A stretch of DNA of 64,000 nt from Planctomycetota bacterium. GTDB taxonomy: Bacteria; Planctomycetota; UBA1135; GCA-002686595. Below are positions 8,506 through 17,631 of the stretch, piece by piece. The notes under the pieces are model-generated. The model had not been told where the DNA came from. It worked only from the letters and a program-made list of their open reading frames with translations, and did not search any database. The DNA lies in the NCBI GenBank assembly GCA_020853575.1, contig JADYYP010000025.1:1-64000 (forward strand). The letters are read 5' to 3'. Numbering within the stretch: the first letter of the stretch is position 1; each line of letters begins with the position of its first letter. The translations under genes were made by a program, and so were the position numbers.

Positions 8506-9900
8506 TCATGTGCCCTGCTTCAGCGCGTCGACGGGGTTGGGCGCCTTCGACACCAGCGCCAGCGCGAGGTAGGCCGCAAGTGCTCCTCCGAGCGCCGTCA
8601 AGTACGGGAAGCTCCACTCGCGCAGGTAGCCGATCGAGAACAGCCCCGCGCCGCTGAGTAGAGCTCCCAGCGCGGCTCCGGCGCCACCGATGCGCGTGAA
8701 CAATCCGAACACGAGCAGCACGAACACGCCGGCGCTGCCGAAACCGTTGGTCAGGTCGATCAAGTCGCCCACGCTGCTGGGCGTCGACGCGAGCGCGAAC
8801 GAGACCAGGCCGAAGGCGATCGTGCACGTGCGAGCCACGCGCAACTTGCTCCTCTCGTCGAGATCGGGCCGCAAGCGGCCGACGATGTTGTGGGAGAACA
8901 GCGACGAGGAGACCAGCAACGCGCTGTCGACGGTCGAGAGGATCGCGGACACCAGTGCGCCGGCGAACAGCGTGAAGCCGATGGTCGAGAGGTGCGTGCG
9001 CGCGAGCTGCGGCAAGAGCTCGTCGGGGGCGTCGAGCCCGGGGAGCAATTTCGGACCGAGCAGACCGAGCGCGACGGGCATCGATCCGACCGCCGCGTAG
9101 AACATCCCCGCCACGACGGCCGAGCGTCGCGCGACTCGTCCGGAGCGCGCGGAGCTCATGCGTGCGATCAGCTCCTGTGCCACCAACGAGCCCAGGATCG
9201 GCAGCGACCAGGTCTCGAGCAGCTCCAGCCACGATGCCTGCTCTCCCGGAGCGAGGTGGAAACGCGACGCGTCGATGCTCTCCAGGGCCGCCGCGGTGCC
9301 GCCGAGCTCACTGGTGACACCGAACAGCAGCACCGCCAGGCCGATGATCAACGCGATGCCCTGCACCACGTCGGTCACGGCGTCCGCCAGCATGCCGCCG
9401 AAGGTCGTGTAGACGATCACCACGCCGGCCGCGAGCGCCATCGCCGGCAGGTTGCCGAGCTCCGATGCACCGGAGATCACGTGGCCGAAGACACGGATCT
9501 GCGCAGCGGCCCAAAACAACGAGGTCGGGATCAGCAGGACCGCGGCCAGGCGCTCGACGCCGTGCGAATAGCGCACGCGAAACAGGTCGGCCAGCGTCGT
9601 CAGCTTCTTCGACCACAGGGGAGCCGCGAGCCACAGGCCAGCGAGCGCGAGTGCGATGCCGTAGGCGTAGGGCTCGGTCGACGACCACGACAGGCCGTTC
9701 TCGTACACCTCGCCCGCGGCGTCGGAGCAGGCCTCGGCACCGAACCAAGTGGCGAAGATCGAGAAGGTCGACAGCACGTAGCCCATGCTGCGGCCGGCGA
9801 CGAGATAGTCGTCCTCGTTGCGCACGCGCCGCGCGACGACGATGCCGATCAGGAGCTGCACGACGATGTACAGCGCGACGCCGAGGAGGAGCGGGCTCAC
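8506..9900 (-). CDS. Sodium:solute symporter family protein
   Basis: The 464-residue membrane protein has about 12-13 hydrophobic segments. The N-terminal signature RRVRNEDDYLVAGRSMGY and the following ATWFGAEACSDAAGEVYENG are typical of the SSS (LeuT-fold) family, which couples Na+ influx to uptake of sugars, amino acids or related solutes. The substrate cannot be read from the sequence. Helix 5-6 (VYTTFGGMLADAVTDVVQG) contains the conserved Thr/Asp region. The start is GTG at 9900. The gene lies 36 nt downstream of the cytidylyltransferase-like gene on the same strand, with a hairpin between them, so co-transcription is uncertain. Confidence 0.92.
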   Translation of the reverse strand: MSPLLLGVALYIVVQLLIGIVVARRVRNEDDYLVAGRSMGYVLSTFSIFATWFGAEACSDAAGEVYENGLSWSSTEPYAYGIALALAGLWLAAPLWSKKLTTLADLFRVRYSHGVERLAAVLLIPTSLFWAAAQIRVFGHVISGASELGNLPAMALAAGVVIVYTTFGGMLADAVTDVVQGIALIIGLAVLLFGVTSELGGTAAALESIDASRFHLAPGEQASWLELLETWSLPILGSLVAQELIARMSSARSGRVARRSAVVAGMFYAAVGSMPVALGLLGPKLLPGLDAPDELLPQLARTHLSTIGFTLFAGALVSAILSTVDSALLVSSSLFSHNIVGRLRPDLDERSKLRVARTCTIAFGLVSFALASTPSSVGDLIDLTNGFGSAGVFVLLVFGLFTRIGGAGAALGALLSGAGLFSIGYLREWSFPYLTALGGALAAYLALALVSKAPNPVDALKQGT

Positions 9901-9903
9901 CAG

Positions 9904-9927
9904 GGCGGCGTGTGTAACACCGCCGCC
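9904..9927 (-). terminator. Hairpin between the cytidylyltransferase-like gene and the symporter gene
   Basis: GGCGGCG (9904-9910) pairs with CGCCGCC (9921-9927), and an inner GTG/CAC extends the stem around a short TAA loop. It may attenuate read-through into the symporter gene. Confidence 0.45.
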
Positions 9928-9936
9928 GGGGGGCGT

Positions 9937-10659
9937 CTACATCGCGACGCCGCGCGTCAGTACATCGCTGTCGAGCAAGGCGATCGCGCGCGAGAGCTCG
10001 ACGCAGGCGCGCTCGCCGAGCACGCGGTGGATGCGCCGCGCGCGCTCGAGATCGTCGGGCGACTCGACGCGCAGGCGATAGCCGGGGCGAGCCAATTCGG
10101 GCGGAGCGCGCCGGCTGAGCACGCGGAAGCGTTTGGGATCGGCGAACACGAACTCGCAGGGGTGCACCCGCTGCGCCGGGTCGCGGGCTTCGCGCCAGGC
10201 GCTTTCGAGCGCTTCGAAGCGCACGATCTCGCAACCCGCGCCGTCGGGCAGGCCGCTGCCGCGCGCGGAGAGATTGTGCGAGAGGTCCGCGCCCTCGTGC
10301 AGGTGCATGTCCACCAAGCGGTCGGCCTCGCGCCAGTCGAGGAACGGCTGATCGCCGTCGATGCGCACGATGTGGTTGGCTTGAACGCTCTGTGCCGCGC
10401 GGTACAGACGCTCGAGCACGTCCTCGTCGGCGCCGCGATAGCAGGCCCAGCCGTTCGAGCGGCACAGGTGCTCGATCGCGTCGTCGTGTGGCGCGTGCGT
10501 GGTGGCCACCAACAAGCCATCGATGCGCTGCATGCGCAGGACACGCTCGACGACGCGCTCGAGCAGCGACGACGTGCCGATCGGCATCAGGACCTTGCCT
10601 GGCAGACGCGTGCCCGCGAGGCGGGCTTGGACGATGGCGACGGTCTTTTCGTAGCGCAT
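9937..10659 (-). CDS. Cytidylyltransferase-like nucleotidyltransferase (SpsF/NeuA-type fold)
   Basis: The 240-residue soluble protein resembles acylneuraminate/KDO cytidylyltransferases and SpsF-like proteins, which activate sugars as CMP or related nucleotides for surface polysaccharide. The N-terminus carries the nucleotide-binding signature VAIVQARLAGTRLPGKVL, followed by LLERVVERVLR and an acidic R-I-D-G-D-Q-P-F segment that would bind metal. The region HPCEFVFADPKRFRV and the end YRLRVESPDDLERAR also match the family. I chose the ATG at 10659 because the motif starts five residues in; an ATG at 10692 would add 11 residues. No sugar-biosynthesis genes flank it, so the substrate is unknown. 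Confidence 0.85.
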   Translation of the reverse strand: MRYEKTVAIVQARLAGTRLPGKVLMPIGTSSLLERVVERVLRMQRIDGLLVATTHAPHDDAIEHLCRSNGWACYRGADEDVLERLYRAAQSVQANHIVRIDGDQPFLDWREADRLVDMHLHEGADLSHNLSARGSGLPDGAGCEIVRFEALESAWREARDPAQRVHPCEFVFADPKRFRVLSRRAPPELARPGYRLRVESPDDLERARRIHRVLGERACVELSRAIALLDSDVLTRGVAM

Positions 10660-10779
10660 GGCGAGACCTGCGATGGGGAGGATCCCTCGCATCGGCGCGG
10701 AGGTGCCTGCGCTTGAGGGCCGTCTCGGACGCGCCCCGAACGGGGGACGTCTCTCGCTCGCTATGCTGCGCCGCCAGCC

Positions 10780-11400
10780 ATGCTCGAGATCGCGCCTCAC
10801 CCGTTGCTCGTCGCCCGCTCCTTCGTCAGCGCCTTCGAGCGGGATTTGGGCCAGATCGAGGTTCCGGCCTGGCTGCACGACACACAGCTCCAGGCGCCGT
10901 CGGCGCTGCTGCCGCGCTCGGACGAGCTGCGCGGCGCGGTGCGCGATCTGCTGCGACACGGTGGCTACAAGCCGACGGGCCGCGGCAAGCCCTCGAGCGA
11001 GTACCTGGCGCGCGCCGCGGGCGAGGAAGGGCTGCCGCGGATCAATCTCGCCGTGGATGCGTGCAACGTGGTCTCGCTGCACAGTGGCCTGCCGATCAGC
11101 GTGGTCGACCTCGATCGCGCGCAACCGCCGTTGCGCATCGCGATCGCGGGCGCGGGCGAGAGCTACGTGTTCAACGCCTCGGGTCAGACGATCGACATCG
11201 AGGGCCTGCTGTGTCTGTTCGACGCGCAGGGCCCGTGTGCGAACGCCGTCAAGGACGCACAGCGCACCAAGACCCACGCCGGCACGCGGCGCACCTTCTC
11301 GGTGGTCTGGGGTGTGCGCGGCTTCGAGGCCCAGCTCGAGCACGCGACCGCTTGGTACCGCGAGCTGCTCGAGCGCGCCGGCGCGTCGACCAGCGTCTGA
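10780..11400 (+). CDS. Stand-alone B3/B4 (PheT-like) domain protein
   Basis: The 206-residue soluble protein has the B3/B4 fold found in the beta subunit of phenylalanyl-tRNA synthetase, where it edits mischarged Tyr-tRNA(Phe). Free-standing versions are widespread but mostly uncharacterised. Recognisable blocks are RDLLRHGGYKPTGRGKPSSE, INLAVDACNVVSLHSGLPIS, VVDLDR, and the late NAVKDAQRTKTHAGT where family members often have catalytic or substrate-contact residues. A possible -10 box, TATGCT at 10762-10767, ends 12 nt before the ATG, implying a very short leader. A trans-editing role is possible but untested. Confidence 0.88.
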   Translation: MLEIAPHPLLVARSFVSAFERDLGQIEVPAWLHDTQLQAPSALLPRSDELRGAVRDLLRHGGYKPTGRGKPSSEYLARAAGEEGLPRINLAVDACNVVSLHSGLPISVVDLDRAQPPLRIAIAGAGESYVFNASGQTIDIEGLLCLFDAQGPCANAVKDAQRTKTHAGTRRTFSVVWGVRGFEAQLEHATAWYRELLERAGASTSV

Positions 11401-11513
11401 AGTGCGTTTCAGCGCGACCGGCGGTCTTGCGCTCCCACGGATCGCGGTCATCCTCGCAGGTCGCACCGCGGCGCAAGGCCGCGGCTCCCCAACTGGCACC
11501 CCAGGAGTACTCC

Positions 11514-12695
11514 ATGTTCTCGATTCGCTTCTCGTCGCGTTGGCTCGCTCCGCTGGCGAGCTCGCTCCTCGCCACCGCTTCGTTCGCGCAGATCGATGTC
11601 GCCTTGTGCGGCGCCGCGAGCACCACGAGCACCGCCTGCCAATGGACGTCGGTGCAGAACGTCCTGCTCGCGACAGGTCTGTTCAACACCGTCGACATCA
11701 TCAACGTGACGACCGGAGGCACCGGTACGCCGACGCTGGCACAACTCCAGCAGTACGACGCGCTCCTGTGCTGGACCAACAGCACGCCCGCGGACAACAA
11801 CGCCTGGGGCGACGTGCTGGCCGACTATGTCGACGCCGGCGGAGGCGTGGTCGTCGCCGTCTTCGCCAACAGCTCGCTGACCACCGGGCGCAACATCGGT
11901 GGACGCTGGCAGCTCGGCTACGAGGTGATCCTCGATCAGACGGGCAACGCCAGCGGAGCCGGGGCGACGCTCGGCACGGTGCTCGTCCCCAGCCATCCCG
12001 TGATGAACGGCGTCACGGCCTTTGCCGGCGGCACGATCGGCTCGCGTCCGGTCGGGACGACGCTCGAAATCGGGGCCACGCTGATCGCGCAGTGGAGCGA
12101 CGGCAAGGTGCTCGTCGCCGAGGGCGCCAATCCGCAGCGCATCGACTTGGGCTTCTACCCGCCCGAAGCGAGTTGCTCGCAGTCGGGTTGGGCGACGGGC
12201 GGCGACGTGCTGATGGCCAACGCACTGCTCCACGTCGCGAACGCGAACCCGTGCGCGGCACCGGTGAGCTACTGCACGAGCTCGACCACGACCAACAACT
12301 GCAATCCGACCTTGACCGCGAGCGGCACGGCGAGCGCCAGCGCGACCTCGGGCTTCACGCTGTCGGCGACCAACGTCGAAGGCCAGAAGACGGGTCTGAT
12401 CTTCTACGGCATCGCTGGCCGCAACATCGTGCAGTGGGGCGTGGGGAGCACGAGCTTCCTGTGCGTCAAGACGCCGACACAGCGCATGGGCTCGCAGAGC
12501 TCGGGCGGCACGCCGGGCGCGTGCGACGGCACGATCTCGCAGGACTTCCTGGCCTTCACCGCGGCCAATCCCGGCGCACTGGGCACGCCGCTGACCGCGG
12601 GCTCGGTGGTCAACGCCCAGTGCTGGTTCCGCGATCCGCCGGCGGTCAAGACCACCAACCTGTCGGACGGTCTCGAGTTCACGATTTGCCCGTAA
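11514..12695 (+). CDS. Exported ThuA/GATase-like protein with shared C-terminal YCT...FTIC module
   Basis: The 393-residue protein has a signal peptide ending A-S-F-A-Q (about residue 24). Residues about 25-245 look like a class I glutamine-amidotransferase/ThuA-type fold: a strand-turn YDALLCWTN, then ADYVDAGGGVVVAVFAN, and a late SHPVMNGV. Residues about 255-393 are the C-terminal module seen in three other proteins here, with YCTSS, QKTGLIFYG, FLCVKTPTQR, SGGTPGACDG, CWFRDPP and the terminal FTICP. The start is supported by AGGAG at 11503-11507. Function is unknown, and the module suggests a common surface destination. A strong double hairpin follows the stop. Confidence 0.85.
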   Translation: MFSIRFSSRWLAPLASSLLATASFAQIDVALCGAASTTSTACQWTSVQNVLLATGLFNTVDIINVTTGGTGTPTLAQLQQYDALLCWTNSTPADNNAWGDVLADYVDAGGGVVVAVFANSSLTTGRNIGGRWQLGYEVILDQTGNASGAGATLGTVLVPSHPVMNGVTAFAGGTIGSRPVGTTLEIGATLIAQWSDGKVLVAEGANPQRIDLGFYPPEASCSQSGWATGGDVLMANALLHVANANPCAAPVSYCTSSTTTNNCNPTLTASGTASASATSGFTLSATNVEGQKTGLIFYGIAGRNIVQWGVGSTSFLCVKTPTQRMGSQSSGGTPGACDGTISQDFLAFTAANPGALGTPLTAGSVVNAQCWFRDPPAVKTTNLSDGLEFTICP

Positions 12696-12712
12696 ACGGA
12701 GGCTGAAGTGCT

Positions 12713-12773
12713 TCCCGCGGCGCGCGCCGCGGGAGGTCCAACGAGCGGAGAGGTGCGCACGCGCCTCTCCGCT
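12713..12773. terminator. Double hairpin between convergent genes
   Basis: A perfect 22-nt palindrome (12713-12734) is followed by a long stem pairing AGCGGAGAGG (12744-12753) with CCTCTCCGCT (12764-12773), extendable into the loop. It sits between the stops at 12695 and 12829 and can serve both strands. Confidence 0.75.
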
Positions 12774-12828
12774 GTCGATTGGGCTGCTCGAGTCAGCCAC
12801 GCCGAGCGCGACGGCAGTCCGCGCGGTG

Positions 12829-14733
<1,905 letters not shown>

Positions 14734-14825
14734 GGCGGATCCGCGCGCGACGCGGGGCGCAGAGCGTATCCGTCCGCGACGGCGCAACAAGTCGGCGCAC
14801 GCGCTACCTGCGCCGCGGGAGTCGA

Positions 14826-16199
14826 TCAGCGCGCCGCCAGGCTGGCGACGAAGGCGGCCTCGAGGTCCAACTCGGGATCGTTCGACGCGCCCAGCGAGCG
14901 TCCCAGCAAGCGCTCGGAGATGTCGTACAAGGGCGAGAGCGCCGTCTGTGGGTCGTAGGGATGGCGCGCGAGCTCCGCGCACAACACATCGAGCAGCGCC
15001 TGCTCGTCCTTCGAACGTTGCTGGTCGAGCCAGTGCACGAAACCCGCGCAGTAGGCGCGGTACAGCTCGGCGAAGCCGCGCTTGGCGCCGTCGGTGCCAT
15101 TCGCCACTCCGGACGGGATGCCCGCCGAGCGGCCGAGCAAGGGCGGCTCGACGCGCGACACCGGCTCGACCTTGTCGAGGTCGAAGACCTGCAGGCCTTC
15201 GCGCGCCCAGGCCGCGCGCAGTGGCTGAGCGAAGTACGCCGGCGAAAACGTGTCGCGGAACGGGCTCTTGTGGCGCGTGACCCACAGCAGGATGCCGAGT
15301 GCGCCGGGCGCGCCGGGCAAGCTACTCGAAGCGTGCATGTCGGCGTGGCCGGTGCAAACCGTCTCGTCGGCGCGGCACAGCGCGATCGTGTCGCACAGCG
15401 CGAGCCCTTCGAGCCACCAGCCCGGGGCCATCGGGATCAGCTCGATGCTCAGCAGGTGCGCCGAGGTGTGCACGAAGTTCTGGTCGGACTCGGCGACGTC
15501 GATGGCCTCGTCGCGCAAGGGGTCGCGCGTGGCGTGCTCGGGTGAGCTGGTCCAGGCGACCACCGAGCACCCCGGCGCGAGGTGCGCGGCGGTCGCACGG
15601 CGGTTGGCCTCCTGGTGCAAGCGCGGGCGCTGCGTCGGATCGACCTGCGTCGCGGCGCCGATGGTCCCGATGAACTGCGCGCGCGTCGGCGCGACGATCG
15701 CGATCGGGGCGAACGCGCCATCGGCCAAGGCACGCCGGAAGAAGAGCCTCTCGACGGTCTGGCGTGCGGCCGTGATCTCGGGGCGCGCTTCGGGGAAGCG
15801 CCCGCCGCGGAACTCGCGCGTCCAGCGCTCGAGCACGTCGAGCGCCGAGGACGCCGCGGCGAGCTCGTCCTTGGCTCGCGTCACCCGCGGCAACCACTCG
15901 CGCTGCAACGCGACCAGGTGCGCGGCGTGTGCCTGCACCTCCTTGGCCGACGGGCCGTCCTTGGCGGCGAGCTTTTCGTTGAGCGCGCGCTTGGGCACCC
16001 ACAGCTCGAGCCCGCCGAGTCGCACGCGCTCGTGCAGCGGCTCCAGCCTCTGGCGCAGCTCGTTCGAAGGCTTGACGTTCTTGGGGCGCGCTCGATCGAC
16101 GAGCTCGAGCACTTGCTTGCCGGCGTCGTCGAAGGGAATCGTGCTGCCCTGGGGAAGCAGCGCGAAGAGCCACGCCGCGAACAGAGGAATGCCTGCCAT
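14826..16199 (-). CDS. Exported gluzincin-like protein lacking the catalytic Glu (HTSAH)
   Basis: The 457-residue protein has a short hydrophobic signal (MAGIPLFAAWLFALLP). A Glu/Arg-rich helical region occupies about 30-130. In the centre, V-H-T-S-A-H-L-L (His near 244 and 248) followed by W-W-L-E-G-L-A (Glu near 263) has the layout of gluzincin metalloproteases, HExxH plus a distal Glu, but the catalytic Glu is Thr/Ser. The C-terminal third contains several Cys and Trp residues. I infer a zinc-binding pseudoprotease or a degenerate peptidase. The mRNA shows GGCAGG as its only SD-like sequence, 6 nt before the ATG. A similar loss occurs in the protein at 39446-41014. Confidence 0.75.
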   Translation of the reverse strand: MAGIPLFAAWLFALLPQGSTIPFDDAGKQVLELVDRARPKNVKPSNELRQRLEPLHERVRLGGLELWVPKRALNEKLAAKDGPSAKEVQAHAAHLVALQREWLPRVTRAKDELAAASSALDVLERWTREFRGGRFPEARPEITAARQTVERLFFRRALADGAFAPIAIVAPTRAQFIGTIGAATQVDPTQRPRLHQEANRRATAAHLAPGCSVVAWTSSPEHATRDPLRDEAIDVAESDQNFVHTSAHLLSIELIPMAPGWWLEGLALCDTIALCRADETVCTGHADMHASSSLPGAPGALGILLWVTRHKSPFRDTFSPAYFAQPLRAAWAREGLQVFDLDKVEPVSRVEPPLLGRSAGIPSGVANGTDGAKRGFAELYRAYCAGFVHWLDQQRSKDEQALLDVLCAELARHPYDPQTALSPLYDISERLLGRSLGASNDPELDLEAAFVASLAAR

Positions 16200-16239
16200 G
16201 CTGCACCTGCCGAAGTGTGTATCCCGCGCTGCCGCGCGG

Positions 16240-17058
16240 TTACTTGTCCGCGTCGGCCGCCAGATGCAGCGGCGCGAGCGCCTTGTGCACCGGGCTCCAC
16301 ACGCGGTGCCGCACCGTCTCGTCGTCGCTCCACAGGAGCGGCGCGCCGTGCGGCAGCGCGAGCTCGGGCGGAGGGAAGAACGAGGCGCGCAGCTTCTTGT
16401 CGATGCCGTTGAAGAAGCGCGTGGCCTTGGGACGTTCTTCGGGCTCGCTGCCGCACATCACCAGCGTCGGCACCTTGATGTTGCGCACTTCCGCGGCGAC
16501 GCTCCAACCTTCGATGCTCTCGCTGGGCGAGATCGCGATCACGGCGTCGACGCCCGCGGGGACGCGCGCGGCATAAGCCAACGCGAGCGTCGCCGAGGAC
16601 GAGCTGCCGAGCAGCAGCAGCTTGGCCTCGGGGCGCAGCTCGCGCGCCCACTTCACGGCTTCCGCGATGTCGTCGTAGCTCTCGGCGAGCGTCGCGGGCT
16701 TGCCGTTCTTGGCGCTGTATGCCGCCGCGGTCTTGTTGACCACGCCCGCGTGCTCCTTGCCGGCGCGCAGATCGACGGCCAGCACCGTGCAGCCGAACAG
16801 CACGAACTCCGCCGCGCTCTTGGCGTACTCGCCGCGCGAGGAGCCTTCCATGTGCAGCGCGACGATCATCGGGCCCTTGGCCGTGGCCTTCGGCGCGTAG
16901 TAATCGGCCGTGAGCAACAGCGCACCGCTGGCGCGCTCGAGCGTCTCGGCCTCGACCGCCGGCGTCACCACCGGCGGAGCCGCCGCGGGAGCTTGCGGTT
17001 TGTCGCCTTGACCCGCGAGCAGCGGTGCGAGCAGCAATCCCGTGAGCGCGATCGTCAT
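16240..17058 (-). CDS. Exported alpha/beta hydrolase (dienelactone-hydrolase-like)
   Basis: The 272-residue protein has a signal peptide (about 1-17, MTIALTGLLLAPLLAGQ) and a Pro/Ala linker. The hydrolase fold shows PMIVALHMEGSSRGEY (oxyanion region), a helix-strand GCTVLAVDLRAG, the nucleophile elbow L-L-G-S-S-S-S-A (Ser near 150), an acid in a strand VPTLVMCGSEPEE, and a late His in S-P-V-H-K. The elbow is G-x-S-x-S instead of the usual G-x-S-x-G. The substrate is unknown. AGGAGG lies 5 nt before the ATG. The gene is divergent from the HIT gene across a 96-bp promoter region and reads toward the pseudo-gluzincin gene with a 40-nt gap, so the two may form an operon. Confidence 0.85.
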   Translation of the reverse strand: MTIALTGLLLAPLLAGQGDKPQAPAAAPPVVTPAVEAETLERASGALLLTADYYAPKATAKGPMIVALHMEGSSRGEYAKSAAEFVLFGCTVLAVDLRAGKEHAGVVNKTAAAYSAKNGKPATLAESYDDIAEAVKWARELRPEAKLLLLGSSSSATLALAYAARVPAGVDAVIAISPSESIEGWSVAAEVRNIKVPTLVMCGSEPEERPKATRFFNGIDKKLRASFFPPPELALPHGAPLLWSDDETVRHRVWSPVHKALAPLHLAADADK

Positions 17059-17099
17059 GGCCTCCTCCTGTGCGCGGGCTCTCGCCGCGTTCGCGCGAC

Positions 17100-17109
17100 A
17101 AGGTACCAT
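17100..17109. promoter_or_regulatory. Back-to-back -10-like boxes sharing GGTA between divergent genes
   Basis: TACCAT (17104-17109, + strand) and TACCTT (17105-17100, - strand) overlap. They resemble the TAnnnT boxes near other starts and would give leaders of roughly 35-45 nt for the HIT and hydrolase genes. This is inference from sequence only. Confidence 0.3.
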
Positions 17110-17154
17110 CCGCGCGCCGCGCGCAGTCCACGCGGCGCGTGAGGTTCCCTGGCC

Positions 17155-17559
17155 ATGGCGAGCGTGTTCACCAAGATCATCTGCGGCGAGATTCCGGGCC
17201 GTTTCGTGCACCGCGACGAGCACTGTGTCGCGTTCCTGACCATCGCGCCGATCCGGCCCGGACACACCCTGGTGGTGCCGATCCGCGAGGTCGACCATTG
17301 GATCGATCTCGGCCCCGAGCTCACAGCGCACCTGTTCACGGTCGCGCAGCGCATCTCGCGCGGCATCCAGAGGGGCTTCGGCTGCCGCAAGGTCGGGCTC
17401 TCGATCATCGGGCTCGAAGTGCCGCACTGCCACCTGCACCTGTTGCCGCTCGACCAGCCCGACGACATGGACTTCAAGCGCCAGCAGCAGGGCCTGGCGG
17501 CGGACGTGCTCGATGCCCACGCGGAGACTCTGCGCAAGGCGCTGGCGAGCCTGGGCTGA
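17155..17559 (+). CDS. HIT-family nucleotide-binding protein
   Basis: The 134-residue cytosolic protein of the histidine-triad family consists of hydrolases or transferases acting on nucleoside phosphoramidates and related dinucleotides. The N-terminal FTKIICGEIPGRFVHRD and central PIRPGHTLVVPIREV match the family, and the triad is V-P-H-C-H-L-H-L-L (about residues 90-98), so all three histidines are intact. The length is normal for the short HINT-like branch. It is monocistronic, with a strong terminator shared with the convergent protease gene. Confidence 0.95.
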   Translation: MASVFTKIICGEIPGRFVHRDEHCVAFLTIAPIRPGHTLVVPIREVDHWIDLGPELTAHLFTVAQRISRGIQRGFGCRKVGLSIIGLEVPHCHLHLLPLDQPDDMDFKRQQQGLAADVLDAHAETLRKALASLG

Positions 17560-17575
17560 GCGCGCGCGAAAGACC

Positions 17576-17611
17576 GCAGCCTCCGCGATCGCCGTCGACC
17601 GCGGAGGCTGC
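17576..17611. terminator. Bidirectional terminator between HIT and subtilase genes
   Basis: A perfect 12-bp stem (17576-17587 with 17600-17611) encloses a 12-nt loop, followed by ccttcgtc on the + strand. It lies between convergent stops at 17559 and 17632. Confidence 0.75.
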
Positions 17612-17631
17612 CTTCGTCGCCGCGCGCGGCG

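Noticed and set aside
14734..15285. N-terminal extension of the ABC-F ATPase
   Set aside because: The added residues are Arg/Ala-rich and overlap the next gene; the ABC1 domain begins right after the GTG at 14733.
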